Made by a program: the position numbers and the translations under genes. DNA of 29,721 bases from Tabrizicola_A sp044377735 (GTDB lineage: Bacteria > Pseudomonadota > Alphaproteobacteria > Rhodobacterales > Rhodobacteraceae), in NCBI GenBank assembly GCA_044377735.1, contig JBILYK010000042.1:1-29721 (forward strand). The letters run 5' to 3'. Under the pieces are notes generated by a model. It was not told the origin of the DNA. It worked only from the letters and a program-made list of their open reading frames with translations, and made no database searches. Shown piece after piece: positions 1 through 7,037 of this stretch. Position 1 is the first letter of the stretch, and each line of letters opens with the position of its first letter.

Positions 1-633
1 AAGGAGACCGCGCTCATCGGCTTTGCGGGCGCGCCCTGGACGGTGGCGACCTATATGATCGCCGGGCGGGGGACCCGCGATCAGGGGCCGGCGCATGCCT
101 TGAAAGCGGCGGATCGGGCGACGTTTTCGGCGCTGATCAATGTCATCACCGAAGCGACGATCGACTATCTTTCTGCGCAGGTGACGGCCGGGGCCGAGGT
201 GGTGAAGCTGTTTGATTCTTGGGCGGGCAGCCTGAAGGGCACAGATTTCACCGACTTCGCCGTCAAACCCGCCGCCCGCATCATCGCCGAGTTGAAATCC
301 CGCCATCCCGGCCTGCCGATCATCGCCTTCCCGCGCGAGGCGGGGTCGGGATACATCGGGTTCGCCAAAGCCACCGGGGCGGATTGCGTGGCGCTGGACA
401 ATTCGGTCAGCCCTGAATGGGGGGCGGAAAACGTGCAGAAAGATGGCTGCGTACAAGGCAACCTTGCGCCTGAGCATATGGTCACGGGCGGCCAAGCCTT
501 GGTCGACGCCACACGCCGGGTGGTCGATGCCTTCAAGGGCGGGCCGCATATCTTCAACCTTGGCCACGGCATCACCCCCGACGCCAACCCCGACAACGTC
601 GCGCTCATGATCGACACCGTGCGCCGGGGGTAA
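1..633 (+). CDS. hemE: Uroporphyrinogen decarboxylase, 3' part (5' end outside window)
   Basis: Decarboxylates the four acetate side chains of uroporphyrinogen III to give coproporphyrinogen III in cytoplasmic haem (and, where present, bacteriochlorophyll) synthesis. The reading frame is open from base 1, and 210 residues are visible of the roughly 340-350 usual in the family. The first visible stretch (GFAGAPWTVATYMIAGRG) is a conserved HemE segment. The C-terminal half follows with the GNLAPEHM and FNLGHGITPDANPDNV signatures, and the stop falls where the family normally ends. An internal GTG at 43 is in frame but is not a real start. HemF, the next enzyme of the pathway, lies about 1.8 kb away on the other strand. 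Identification is firm; only the N-terminal third is missing. Confidence 0.96.
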   Translation, partial: KETALIGFAGAPWTVATYMIAGRGTRDQGPAHALKAADRATFSALINVITEATIDYLSAQVTAGAEVVKLFDSWAGSLKGTDFTDFAVKPAARIIAELKSRHPGLPIIAFPREAGSGYIGFAKATGADCVALDNSVSPEWGAENVQKDGCVQGNLAPEHMVTGGQALVDATRRVVDAFKGGPHIFNLGHGITPDANPDNVALMIDTVRRG

Positions 634-644
634 CCCGCGCACAA

Positions 645-669
645 GGTGAGTATTTGGAAAGGCGCAAAT
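645..669 (+). repeat. Short dispersed motif, copy 1 (GAGTATT..AAGGCGCAAAT)
   Basis: A 25-base stretch lies 11 bases after the hemE stop. Its core is GAGTATT, four variable bases, then AAGGCGCAAAT. Closely related copies occur at 2007-2031 (minus strand) and 8667-8690 (plus strand), each next to the 3' end of a gene. No coding role is evident. Whether it is a processing signal, a terminator relic or a family-wide short repeat cannot be told from this window. Confidence 0.5.
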
Positions 670-765
670 CCCGCAGAGTTGGGCCATACAGCCGCGTGGG
701 GTGTTGATATTGACTTACCCCATCCAGGGCGCGAAGTTGCCGCGCGTTTGCAAGGGAGATGCGCC

Positions 766-1974
766 GTGGAGTGGACCAACGTTCTGGCCAGCCGGTCAAG
801 CCGGATGAAAGCCTCGGAAATCCGGGAGCTTTTGAAGCTGTTGGACCAGCCCGACATTATCTCGTTTGCGGGTGGCATCCCGGATCCGGCGCTGTTTCCG
901 GTGGCGGCGTTCAAGGACGCCTTTGCCGACACTCTGACCAGTCAGGCCAATGCGGCGCTGCAGTATTCTGTCTCTGAAGGGTATAGACCCTTGCGTGACT
1001 GGATCGCTGGCGAGATGGGCAAGCTTGGCATTCCGTGCGATTCTGGCAACATCCTTATTACCTCGGGCTCGCAGCAGGCGCTGGATTATCTGGGCAAGTT
1101 GATGCTGTCGCCGAATGATACCGCCCTGGTCGGCTGGCCGACCTATCTGGGAGCTTTGGGCGCGTTTAACGCCTATGAGCCGAATTACGATCGGCTGGAC
1201 CCCAAGGGCAACCGCAGCGCGGCTGATTTCGCTGCCACCGCCAAGGCCGCCGGGGGGCGGGTGAAGTTCGCCTATCTGTCGGTCGATTTTGCCAACCCCA
1301 CCGGCGAGACGCTGGACCGCGAGGCACGCGAGGCGGTGATTGATCTGGCTGATGAGATGGACATCGCCATCATCGAGGACGCCGCCTATCAGACGCTGCG
1401 CTTTGACGGCAAGGCGATCCCGCCGATCCTGGCACTGGAGATTGCGCGCAAAGGCTCAATCGAGGAGTGCCGGACGCTTTACTGCGGATCCTTCTCAAAG
1501 TCGCTGGCACCGGGATTGCGCGTGGGATGGATTTGCGCCGCTCATGAGGTGATCAGTCGTCTTGTGCTGATGAAGCAGGCCGCGGATCTGCATTCCTCGA
1601 CCGTCAATCAGATCGTGACCCACAAGGTCGCCTCGACCATCTTTAACGCCCATGTCGACACCCTTCGCGCCACCTATATGGCGCGGCGCGATCATCTGTT
1701 GGCGGCGCTGGCGCGCGAGATGCCGCAGGGGATGAGCTGGACACGGCCTGAGGGTGGCATGTTTGTCTGGGTCACGCTGCCTGCGGGTATGGACGGGGCC
1801 GACCTTCTGGCGCTGTCGCTGAAGACCGAGCGCGTCGCCTTTGTGCCGGGTCGGGCCTTCTATGCTGACGGATCGAATGGCAACACGCTGCGGCTCTCCT
1901 TCTCTTGCGCCAATGAGGTCCAGATTGACGAGGGCATGAAGCGGCTTGGGCGGCTGATCCGGGTCAACGCCTGA
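766..1974 (+). CDS. PLP-dependent aminotransferase, class I/II (2-aminoadipate aminotransferase-like)
   Basis: A 402-residue fold-type I aminotransferase using pyridoxal phosphate. The Schiff-base lysine is K245 in the SFSKSLAPGLRVGW context. The substrate-side FAGGIPDPALFP motif and the FANPTGETLDR segment are also present. These are typical of the LysN/2-aminoadipate and MocR-like branch, but there is no N-terminal GntR helix-turn-helix, so this is an enzyme and not a regulator. The start is the GTG at 766, which has a good AAGGGAG ribosome site at 752-758. An upstream in-frame GTG at 646 lies inside the hemE 3' flank and lacks such a site. The amino-acid substrate cannot be assigned from sequence; 2-aminoadipate, aromatic or branched-chain amino acids are all possible. 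It stands alone between hemE and convergent genes. Confidence 0.9.
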   Translation: MEWTNVLASRSSRMKASEIRELLKLLDQPDIISFAGGIPDPALFPVAAFKDAFADTLTSQANAALQYSVSEGYRPLRDWIAGEMGKLGIPCDSGNILITSGSQQALDYLGKLMLSPNDTALVGWPTYLGALGAFNAYEPNYDRLDPKGNRSAADFAATAKAAGGRVKFAYLSVDFANPTGETLDREAREAVIDLADEMDIAIIEDAAYQTLRFDGKAIPPILALEIARKGSIEECRTLYCGSFSKSLAPGLRVGWICAAHEVISRLVLMKQAADLHSSTVNQIVTHKVASTIFNAHVDTLRATYMARRDHLLAALAREMPQGMSWTRPEGGMFVWVTLPAGMDGADLLALSLKTERVAFVPGRAFYADGSNGNTLRLSFSCANEVQIDEGMKRLGRLIRVNA

Positions 1975-2006
1975 AAAACCCGCCGCACGAAGCGCAACTG
2001 CCTTGC

Positions 2007-2031
2007 ATTTGCGCCTTGAGCAATACTCCAC
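2007..2031 (-). repeat. Short dispersed motif, copy 2
   Basis: Reverse-strand copy of the motif at 645-669: GAGTATT, four variable bases, AAGGCGCAAAT, with 19 of 25 positions identical by hand alignment. It lies 32 bases after the aminotransferase stop, so this gene is flanked by inverted copies of the motif. Confidence 0.5.
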
Positions 2032-2038
2032 GGGAGGT

Positions 2039-2061
2039 CCGGAGGGTGTGAAACCCTCCGG
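2039..2061. terminator. Hairpin between convergent genes, candidate bidirectional terminator
   Basis: CCGGAGGGT and ACCCTCCGG form a perfect 9-base-pair stem with a 5-base loop. It lies between the end of the aminotransferase gene (+) and the end of the small acidic protein gene (-). No strong T-tract follows on either side, so termination is inferred from position and stem stability. Confidence 0.55.
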
Positions 2062-2081
2062 GGGTTGGGCCAAACGCCGCG

Positions 2082-2447
2082 TTAGCTGGCCTGAAACACC
2101 GGCCCCAGCATGCTGGCCAGCGCCGCAAAGGCATCTTCCCTGCCCTCGCAGCCCGCGCCCACACGGATGGAAACCGACCCTGCCCAACCAAAGCGGCCAG
2201 CCAATTCGGGGCGCAGCGTAATCTCCAGCCCCTTGGGCCCAGCCACCACAGCGGCTAGGGCGTCCGTGGCGCCGAAGCTTTCGTCGGTCACTTCAAACCA
2301 GACCGGCCCGCCGCCCAAGGGCTGACGGAAGAGTGCATAGGCCTCATCTTCCGCCTCGCCCTCGGCAAAGCCGACAAAGAGCACGCCCTCTTCGTCATCT
2401 TCAACGACCGAGGCATAGGCGGCCTTCACCACGATGTCGGCCATCAT
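2082..2447 (-). CDS. Small acidic protein downstream of hemF, possibly Imm10-like
   Basis: A 121-residue acidic protein starting 25 bases after the hemF stop in the same direction, so probably co-transcribed with it. Two adjacent ATG codons (2447 and 2444) can serve as start; a further TTG at 2489 would overlap hemF and is less likely. The pattern is an acidic beta-rich stretch (GVLFVGFAEGEAEDEAYALF), a central EVTDES segment and a C-terminal helix (AFAALASMLGPVF). This reminds me of the Imm10 family of contact-toxin immunity proteins, but the resemblance is loose. No toxin gene lies next to it. Treat the function as unknown. Confidence 0.72.
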   Translation of the reverse strand: MMADIVVKAAYASVVEDDEEGVLFVGFAEGEAEDEAYALFRQPLGGGPVWFEVTDESFGATDALAAVVAGPKGLEITLRPELAGRFGWAGSVSIRVGAGCEGREDAFAALASMLGPVFQAS

Positions 2448-2472
2448 GCGCCCCGCTGGCCGGGCACTGACA

Positions 2473-3342
2473 TTAGGTCCATTTGGCAACCGGCGGCAGG
2501 CTCATCAGCACGGCATTGGCGTCATGCCCGGTTTCAAGGCCAAACTTGGTGCCCCGGTCGTAGACGAGGTTATACTCGGCATAAAGCCCGCGGTGGATGA
2601 GTTGCGTTTCACGGTCGGCATCCGTCCACGCGGTGGCGAGCCTACGTTCGGTCAGCGGCAGGAAGGCGGGCAGGAAGGCCGCGCCGACAGCCTGTGTGAA
2701 GGCGAAATCGTCCTCCCAAATGCCGGTGTTCAGGTCATCGTAAAAGATGCCGCCGACACCGCGCGCCCGGCCCCGATGGGGGACGAAGAAGTATTCATCG
2801 GCCCAAGCCTTGAAGCGGTCGTAATAGGCCGGATCATGGGCGTCGCAGGCGCGTTTCATCTCGCCGTGAAAATGTGCCGTGTCCTCGGGGTATTCGATGC
2901 AGGGGTTCAAATCCGACCCGCCGCCGAACCACGAGGCGCCGGGGGTCCAAAACATGCGGGTGTTCATATGGACGGCAGGGGCATGCGGGTTGACCATATG
3001 CGCCACCAGCGAGATGCCCGAGGCCCAGAACCGCGGATCATTCTCCATGCCCGGCACACCCCGCGCGGCCATGGCCTTTTGAGCGCGCGCGCCCAAGGCG
3101 CCATGCACTTCGGACCAGTTGACGCCGACCTTTTCAAAGACCCGGCCGCCACGCAGGACGCTCATGATACCACCGCCGCCATCTTCAGCACGGCTGGTCG
3201 GGGTGACTTCAAAGGTCACAGGCGTCTCGCCTGCCGGGGTGGCGCGGACCTCCAGCTCTTCAAAGGCGGCCACGATCCTGTCGCGCAGGGAACGGAACCA
3301 GGCGGCGGCGCTGGCCTTTTTGGGGGTGAAATCGTCGGTCAT
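2473..3342 (-). CDS. hemF: Oxygen-dependent coproporphyrinogen-III oxidase
   Basis: Converts coproporphyrinogen III to protoporphyrinogen IX by two O2-dependent decarboxylations in haem synthesis. The 289-residue protein has the HemF family signatures: GGGIMSVLRGGRVFEKVGVN, NPHAPAVHMNTRMF, WFGGGSDLNP and the conserved HxxxK-type stretch near GRARGVGGIFYDD. The C-terminal YNLVYDRGTKFGLETG segment lines the active site. The start is the ATG at 3342 (MTDDFT), preceded by a weak AAGAGAG site; a longer frame to 3399 lacks support. Aerobic use fits the family. No FNR-type palindrome was seen in the short upstream region. Sure of identity. Confidence 0.96.
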   Translation of the reverse strand: MTDDFTPKKASAAAWFRSLRDRIVAAFEELEVRATPAGETPVTFEVTPTSRAEDGGGGIMSVLRGGRVFEKVGVNWSEVHGALGARAQKAMAARGVPGMENDPRFWASGISLVAHMVNPHAPAVHMNTRMFWTPGASWFGGGSDLNPCIEYPEDTAHFHGEMKRACDAHDPAYYDRFKAWADEYFFVPHRGRARGVGGIFYDDLNTGIWEDDFAFTQAVGAAFLPAFLPLTERRLATAWTDADRETQLIHRGLYAEYNLVYDRGTKFGLETGHDANAVLMSLPPVAKWT

Positions 3343-3370
3343 CGGGGCTCTCTTTGGCGACTCTCGCCCT

Positions 3371-3399
3371 TGCCTAGCACTGGGCGCGCCAAGGCTCAA
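3371..3399 (-). promoter_or_regulatory. Candidate hemF promoter
   Basis: On the minus strand TTGAGC (3399-3394) and TAGGCA (3376-3371) are separated by 17 bases, and the -10 is preceded by TG one base upstream (extended -10). It sits about 30 bases before the hemF start. The match is moderate. Confidence 0.33.
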
Positions 3400-3409
3400 C
3401 GCGGATGAT

Positions 3410-3438
3410 ATGGCATAGCGGGCGGGGCGGGGTATAAT
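3410..3438 (+). promoter_or_regulatory. Candidate sigma-70 promoter for the lipoprotein gene
   Basis: A perfect TATAAT at 3433-3438 is preceded, after 17 bases, by ATGGCA (3410-3415), a 4/6 match to the -35 consensus. Transcription would begin near 3445, about 29 bases before the ATG at 3474. Confidence 0.5.
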
Positions 3439-3473
3439 TGGGATGTTCTGGTCATGGATTGCGAGTCGCGCCG

Positions 3474-3863
3474 ATGAAACGCTTGATGCTTCTACCTGTG
3501 CTTTTTCTGGCCGCTTGCGGGACGCCGCAGGAGCAATGCATCAGCGCCAACACGCGTGATTTGCAGGTGTTGGACCGGCTGATCCGCGAGACGGAGGGCA
3601 ATCTGACGCGCGGCTATGGGTTCGAGACGGTCACCCAGTATGAGCCGCGCTGGGTCAACTGCACGCCACGGCCGACCGAGGCGGTGCCAGAACCCGAGCT
3701 TGAGATGTGCTTTGACCAAGTACCAGTCAGCGTGCGCAAAGAGGTGGCTTTGGATTTGGGGGCCGAGGCAACGAAGCTGGACAGCCTGAAGGCCAAGCGC
3801 AGAGGGTTGGCCAAGGCCGCCGAAAGCGTGATCGCCCAGTGCAAAGTAGAATACCCCGAATAG
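3474..3863 (+). CDS. Small cysteine-rich lipoprotein of unknown function
   Basis: A 129-residue protein with a lipoprotein signal: basic start MKR, a hydrophobic core and the lipobox LAAC with C15 as the lipidated residue. Four more cysteines follow in the mature part (contexts QEQC, WVNC, EMCF, AQC), so two disulfides are possible in the periplasm. The centre is variable and the C-terminal third looks helical. The start is the ATG at 3474; an in-frame ATG at 3438 would overlap the predicted -10 element and would place 12 residues before the signal peptide. I do not recognise the family. It is convergent with the SDR gene, with only 13 bases between their stops. Confidence 0.85.
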   Translation: MKRLMLLPVLFLAACGTPQEQCISANTRDLQVLDRLIRETEGNLTRGYGFETVTQYEPRWVNCTPRPTEAVPEPELEMCFDQVPVSVRKEVALDLGAEATKLDSLKAKRRGLAKAAESVIAQCKVEYPE

Positions 3864-3876
3864 GTTCGCTGCGGCG

Positions 3877-4695
3877 TCAATGCGCCGGGGCGGCGACCGG
3901 GTCCAACAGGCTGCGGCCGCCGTCGACGGTCAGGATCTGCCCCGTCAGGAACGAAGCGGCGTCTGAGGCCAGAAACTGCACGGTTTCCACCAGTTCCGAG
4001 GCAGGCGCGATGCGGCCCAAAGGCGTGCCCGCCTCGATGATCCCGCGCCAGTCGGGTTCGTCCTTGAGCGCGGCCTGTAGGCTGCCGGACAGGACTGACC
4101 CGAAGGCCACGGCGTTCACCCGGATGCCCTTGGGTGCCAGCGCCACCGCCAAGGATCGCGTCATCTGATCGACCGCCGCGCAGGCAATGGAATAGCCCAA
4201 AAGGCAGGTCTGGGTGCGGGTGGCGGCTATGGAGGACAAGTTGATAATGCTGCCAGCAGGCGGGCGCGGGCCGTCGGTGTCACCCAAAGCATCCGACTGT
4301 TTGATCATCCGCTTGGCTGTCATCTGGCTCAGCCGCAGGCTGGTCATCAGGTTTTGCTGCAGCATTTCGTCCACTGCGTCTTCTTCGACCTTCAAGGGTT
4401 CAGAGACCCGCATCATACGGCTGGCGTTGACGACAATATCCACGCGGTCAAAGGCATCAATGGTGGCGGACAAAAGGTTGGCGATGGTCAGTTTCTGGCG
4501 CAAATCGCCAGCAAACATGCGCACCGGGCCATCGCCACGCGCTTCCTCGCCGATTTCACCCTCAAGCCGCGCCTCGTCCATATCCGCGAACATCACATTC
4601 GCGCCCTTGTCGACGAAATGCCGGGCAATCGCGAGGCCGATGCCATTGGCGGCACCGGTCACGATGGCAGTCTTACCGGTGATGGAAAAGGACAT
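3877..4695 (-). CDS. SDR-family protein with the catalytic lysine replaced by cysteine
   Basis: A 272-residue classical short-chain dehydrogenase/reductase fold. The cofactor motif TGAANGIG (residues 13-20), the aspartate after beta-2 (FADMD) and the C-terminal TGQILTVDGG are intact. Catalytic Asn (N115), Ser (S154/S155) and Tyr (Y168) are present. The YxxxK lysine is not: the stretch reads YSIAC, giving Cys at position 172. The structural NNAG motif is changed to NASR (residues 90-93). It may therefore bind a dinucleotide without ordinary dehydrogenase activity, or use altered chemistry. It shares a direction with rsmC and clpS upstream, 19 bases after the rsmC stop. Substrate unknown. Fold assignment is firm; loss of activity is inference. 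Confidence 0.9.
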   Translation of the reverse strand: MSFSITGKTAIVTGAANGIGLAIARHFVDKGANVMFADMDEARLEGEIGEEARGDGPVRMFAGDLRQKLTIANLLSATIDAFDRVDIVVNASRMMRVSEPLKVEEDAVDEMLQQNLMTSLRLSQMTAKRMIKQSDALGDTDGPRPPAGSIINLSSIAATRTQTCLLGYSIACAAVDQMTRSLAVALAPKGIRVNAVAFGSVLSGSLQAALKDEPDWRGIIEAGTPLGRIAPASELVETVQFLASDAASFLTGQILTVDGGRSLLDPVAAPAH

Positions 4696-4714
4696 GGGAA
4701 ACCTTTCGGGTGGC

Positions 4715-5698
4715 TCAGCGCGCCCGGATTGGGAGGGCCGCGCGGGTCAGGCGGAACACGGCGTCGCCGCCGATCTCTTCGACCGTACGAAACAGCGGGG
4801 CCAAGATACGATCATAGGGCAAATGTCGGTTTGCCACCAGCCACAGCGTGCCGCCCGGCAAAAGCCCGCGATGGGCAGCGCGCAGGAAGGCGGCGCCAAG
4901 TTCAGGGTCGGAGTCGCGTCTGATGTGGAAGGGCGGGTTCATCACCACCGCATCCCAAGGCAGGGCGGGCTTGAAGCGGGTGGCATCGGCCCAATGAAAA
5001 CGCGCACGCAGGTCTGTCACATTCGCCGATGCGCAATCCAACGCCGTGCGGTCAGCCTCGACCAAATCCAGCGATTTGACATCGGCACGCGTCAGGATGG
5101 CGCGGGCGAGATAGCCCCAACCGGCTCCGAGATCGGCCACCCGGCCATAAAGCTTGTCCGGCAGGGCTGCAGCCAGCAGGATCGAGCCCCGATCCGGCGC
5201 ATCGGCAGAGAATACCCCCGGCAGGGTGACAAAACCGCCCTCTATCTGGCGCGCGGCGGCGGCCCAACCTGTGGGCTGTGGCCCTGCATTCAGCACGCAG
5301 GCCTTGCCATGGGCCTTGGAAATCACCTCGCCCAGTGCAAAGCCTTCTGCACGGGCCAGTTTCAACACGCTGTCGATCCCGTCGGTCTTTTGCCCATCCA
5401 CCAAGATCGGCGCACCAGCAGGCAAAAGCGCCGATGCCTGCGCAATCAGCGCCAGCGCCTCGGCCCGGGCACGGGGCAGACAGACGACGGCAGCTGAAGG
5501 CTGGCCGCCCTCCATCCGATAGCCTTGTGCCTGAAAATGATCGAAATCGGGCTTGAACCCGGTCAAAACCACAATCCGCGCCTTCGCCAGGGCAGACAGA
5601 TCATCTCCGGCCTGTGGCGAAAGCACCACGATATCGCCCGAGGGCGGCAAAACAAGGGCGCCGCTGTCCAGCGCCATTTCCAGTCGGGCAGATCGCAT
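4715..5698 (-). CDS. rsmC: 16S rRNA guanine-N2 methyltransferase, RsmC-like
   Basis: A 327-residue two-domain methyltransferase. The N-terminal half is a degenerate methyltransferase-like domain (residues about 1-160). The C-terminal half carries the SAM-binding DLGAGWGYL (189-197) and the catalytic NPPFH (254-258). This N-degenerate plus C-catalytic plan with NPPFH matches RsmC, which methylates G1207 of 16S rRNA using SAM. RlmG (23S rRNA) has a similar plan and is the main alternative. It lies 21 bases after clpS in the same direction and just before the SDR gene, suggesting one transcript. Confidence 0.82.
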   Translation of the reverse strand: MRSARLEMALDSGALVLPPSGDIVVLSPQAGDDLSALAKARIVVLTGFKPDFDHFQAQGYRMEGGQPSAAVVCLPRARAEALALIAQASALLPAGAPILVDGQKTDGIDSVLKLARAEGFALGEVISKAHGKACVLNAGPQPTGWAAAARQIEGGFVTLPGVFSADAPDRGSILLAAALPDKLYGRVADLGAGWGYLARAILTRADVKSLDLVEADRTALDCASANVTDLRARFHWADATRFKPALPWDAVVMNPPFHIRRDSDPELGAAFLRAAHRGLLPGGTLWLVANRHLPYDRILAPLFRTVEEIGGDAVFRLTRAALPIRAR

Positions 5699-5719
5699 GG
5701 GTTGGTGTGGCCTTGCGGC

Positions 5720-6046
5720 CTACTCCTTTTCCATCGTGCATTGCAGCGGGTGCTGATGGCGACGGGCGAAATCCATCACTTGGGCCACCTTGGTTTCGGC
5801 GATCTCATACGAGAACACACCCACAACTGCGAGCCCCTTTTTGTGCACCGTCAGCATGATCTCAAAGGCCTGCGCATGGTTCAGGCCAAAGAAGCGTTCA
5901 AGGATATGCACAACGAATTCCATCGGCGTGAAATCGTCGTTCAAGAGCATCACCTTATAAAGCGGCGGGCGCTGGGTGTGCGTCTTGGTCTTGGTCAACA
6001 GCCCGAAGTCAGGGCCGTCACCGGGCCCGCCATCTTTTTCAGACAT
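5720..6046 (-). CDS. clpS: ATP-dependent Clp protease adaptor ClpS
   Basis: A 108-residue adaptor that delivers N-degron substrates to ClpA/ClpP. The N-terminal tail (about 25 residues) is flexible and acidic or polar. The core begins at PPLYKVMLLNDDFTPMEFVV, where the NDD residues form part of the N-degron pocket, and continues with MLTVHKKGLAVVGVFSYEIAETK, which contains the conserved H-K contact region for ClpA. The start is the ATG at 6046 (MSEKDG); the frame is open to 6067 but without a better start. It is the first gene of a likely clpS-rsmC-SDR operon and is divergent from the HAD gene. clpA itself is not in the window. Confidence 0.95.
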   Translation of the reverse strand: MSEKDGGPGDGPDFGLLTKTKTHTQRPPLYKVMLLNDDFTPMEFVVHILERFFGLNHAQAFEIMLTVHKKGLAVVGVFSYEIAETKVAQVMDFARRHQHPLQCTMEKE

Positions 6047-6129
6047 GGTAAAAGGCGTTACTGCCAAGGCGGCCTCATATCAGGATTCGTGCTTCAGGGT
6101 TCTACAGCGCATTATAGCGGATTTCCAGC

Positions 6130-6154
6130 TTGCGGAAAGGCCCCCTTCCCGCAA
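6130..6154. other. Hairpin in the leader of the HAD phosphatase gene
   Basis: TTGCGG and CCGCAA pair (6 bp), with one A/C mismatch, then AAGG and CCTT pair (4 bp) around a CCC loop. It ends 11 bases before the GGAGGAG ribosome site of the HAD gene, so it could affect translation or mRNA stability. No regulator is implied. Confidence 0.35.
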
Positions 6155-6179
6155 AGGCTGTGCGGTGGAGGAGACCACC

Positions 6180-6887
6180 ATGCTGACCACCATCGGGTTT
6201 GATGCCGACGACACGCTTTGGCACAACGAAAGCTTCTTTCGCCTGACGCAAGACCGCTTTGCCGAGCTTTTGGCCGATCATTCCCCGCCCGAACATCTGC
6301 ATGACAGGCTGCTGGCGGCAGAGCGGCGAAATCTTGGCCATTACGGTTTTGGCGTCAAAGGCTTTACACTTTCGATGATAGAAACGGCCATCGAGGTATC
6401 ACAGGGCCGCGTACCTGGAGATGTGATCGGGGAAATTCTGGCAGCTGGCCGCGAGATGTTGGCGCATCCGGTCGAGCTTTTGCCCTATGCCCGCGCCGTG
6501 GTGACGGCTCTTGCGGCCGAGTATCGTGTGGTGCTGATCACCAAGGGTGATCTTCTGGATCAGGAGCGCAAACTGGCGCAATCGGGCCTTGGCGACCTGT
6601 TCAACGGGGTTGAGATCGTATCGGACAAGACGCCCGAGATCTACCGTGCGGCCTTTGCCCGCCATGGCACCGGGGCGGATCAGGGGTTGATGGTGGGCAA
6701 TTCGCTGAAATCCGACGTGCTGCCCATGCTGGCCGTCGGCGGCTGGGGGGTGCATGTGCCGCATGGGTTGACATGGGCATTGGAGCGCGCCGATCCACCC
6801 ACCGGCCACGAGCGATTTCATGAGATAAACGACTTGGCCCCCCTGCCCGATTTGGTGTCTCAGCTGGCACATCGCCACAATAACTAG
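6180..6887 (+). CDS. HAD-superfamily hydrolase (putative phosphatase)
   Basis: A 235-residue HAD phosphatase. Motif I is DADDT, with nucleophile D8 and general acid D10. Motif II is T121 in VVLITKGD, motif III is K150 in VSDKTPE, and motif IV is in GNSLKSD (N174, D179). All catalytic positions are kept, so it should be active in the cytoplasm. A helical cap lies between residues about 15 and 100. The start at 6180 has a strong GGAGGAG site; the frame runs open much further upstream across clpS, but that is an artefact. The substrate is not predictable. It is divergent from clpS and precedes the carboxypeptidase gene by 150 bases. Confidence 0.9.
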   Translation: MLTTIGFDADDTLWHNESFFRLTQDRFAELLADHSPPEHLHDRLLAAERRNLGHYGFGVKGFTLSMIETAIEVSQGRVPGDVIGEILAAGREMLAHPVELLPYARAVVTALAAEYRVVLITKGDLLDQERKLAQSGLGDLFNGVEIVSDKTPEIYRAAFARHGTGADQGLMVGNSLKSDVLPMLAVGGWGVHVPHGLTWALERADPPTGHERFHEINDLAPLPDLVSQLAHRHNN

Positions 6888-6953
6888 TGGCGGCGCACGC
6901 GATGCGTGCAAAATACAACTATGAGGAACCCTACGAAAGCCATTGAAACTAAG

Positions 6954-6975
6954 GGGTTTTCCGGTTTGAAAACCC
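6954..6975. promoter_or_regulatory. Palindrome upstream of the carboxypeptidase gene
   Basis: GGGTTTTC and GAAAACCC form a perfect 8-base inverted repeat around a 6-base spacer, within an AT-rich 150-base gap. A TATAAA hexamer follows at 6995-7000. It could be an operator, or a weak terminator for the HAD transcript; the sequence does not decide between them. Confidence 0.35.
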
Positions 6976-7037
6976 GTGCTACTCTTCGTCACGATATAAA
7001 GATAAGCCTCCGCCAAAAGGGGGCATTGAGGCAGAAC

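Noticed and set aside
646..765. N-terminal extension of the aminotransferase from GTG 646
   Set aside because: No ribosome site, and it would cover the dispersed motif; GTG 766 has AAGGGAG at proper spacing and gives the normal family start.
2434..3408. Plus-strand open frame of 324 codons across hemF
   Set aside because: It is the antisense of hemF; the composition (Gly/Arg/His-rich, no domain) is typical of shadow frames in GC-rich DNA.
4214..5497. Plus-strand open frame of 427 codons
   Set aside because: Antisense of the SDR and rsmC genes, spanning their boundary; no recognisable domain.
5976..6179. N-terminal extension of the HAD protein
   Set aside because: It overlaps clpS and its leader; the ATG at 6180 has GGAGGAG and places the DxD motif at residue 8, as usual for HAD proteins.
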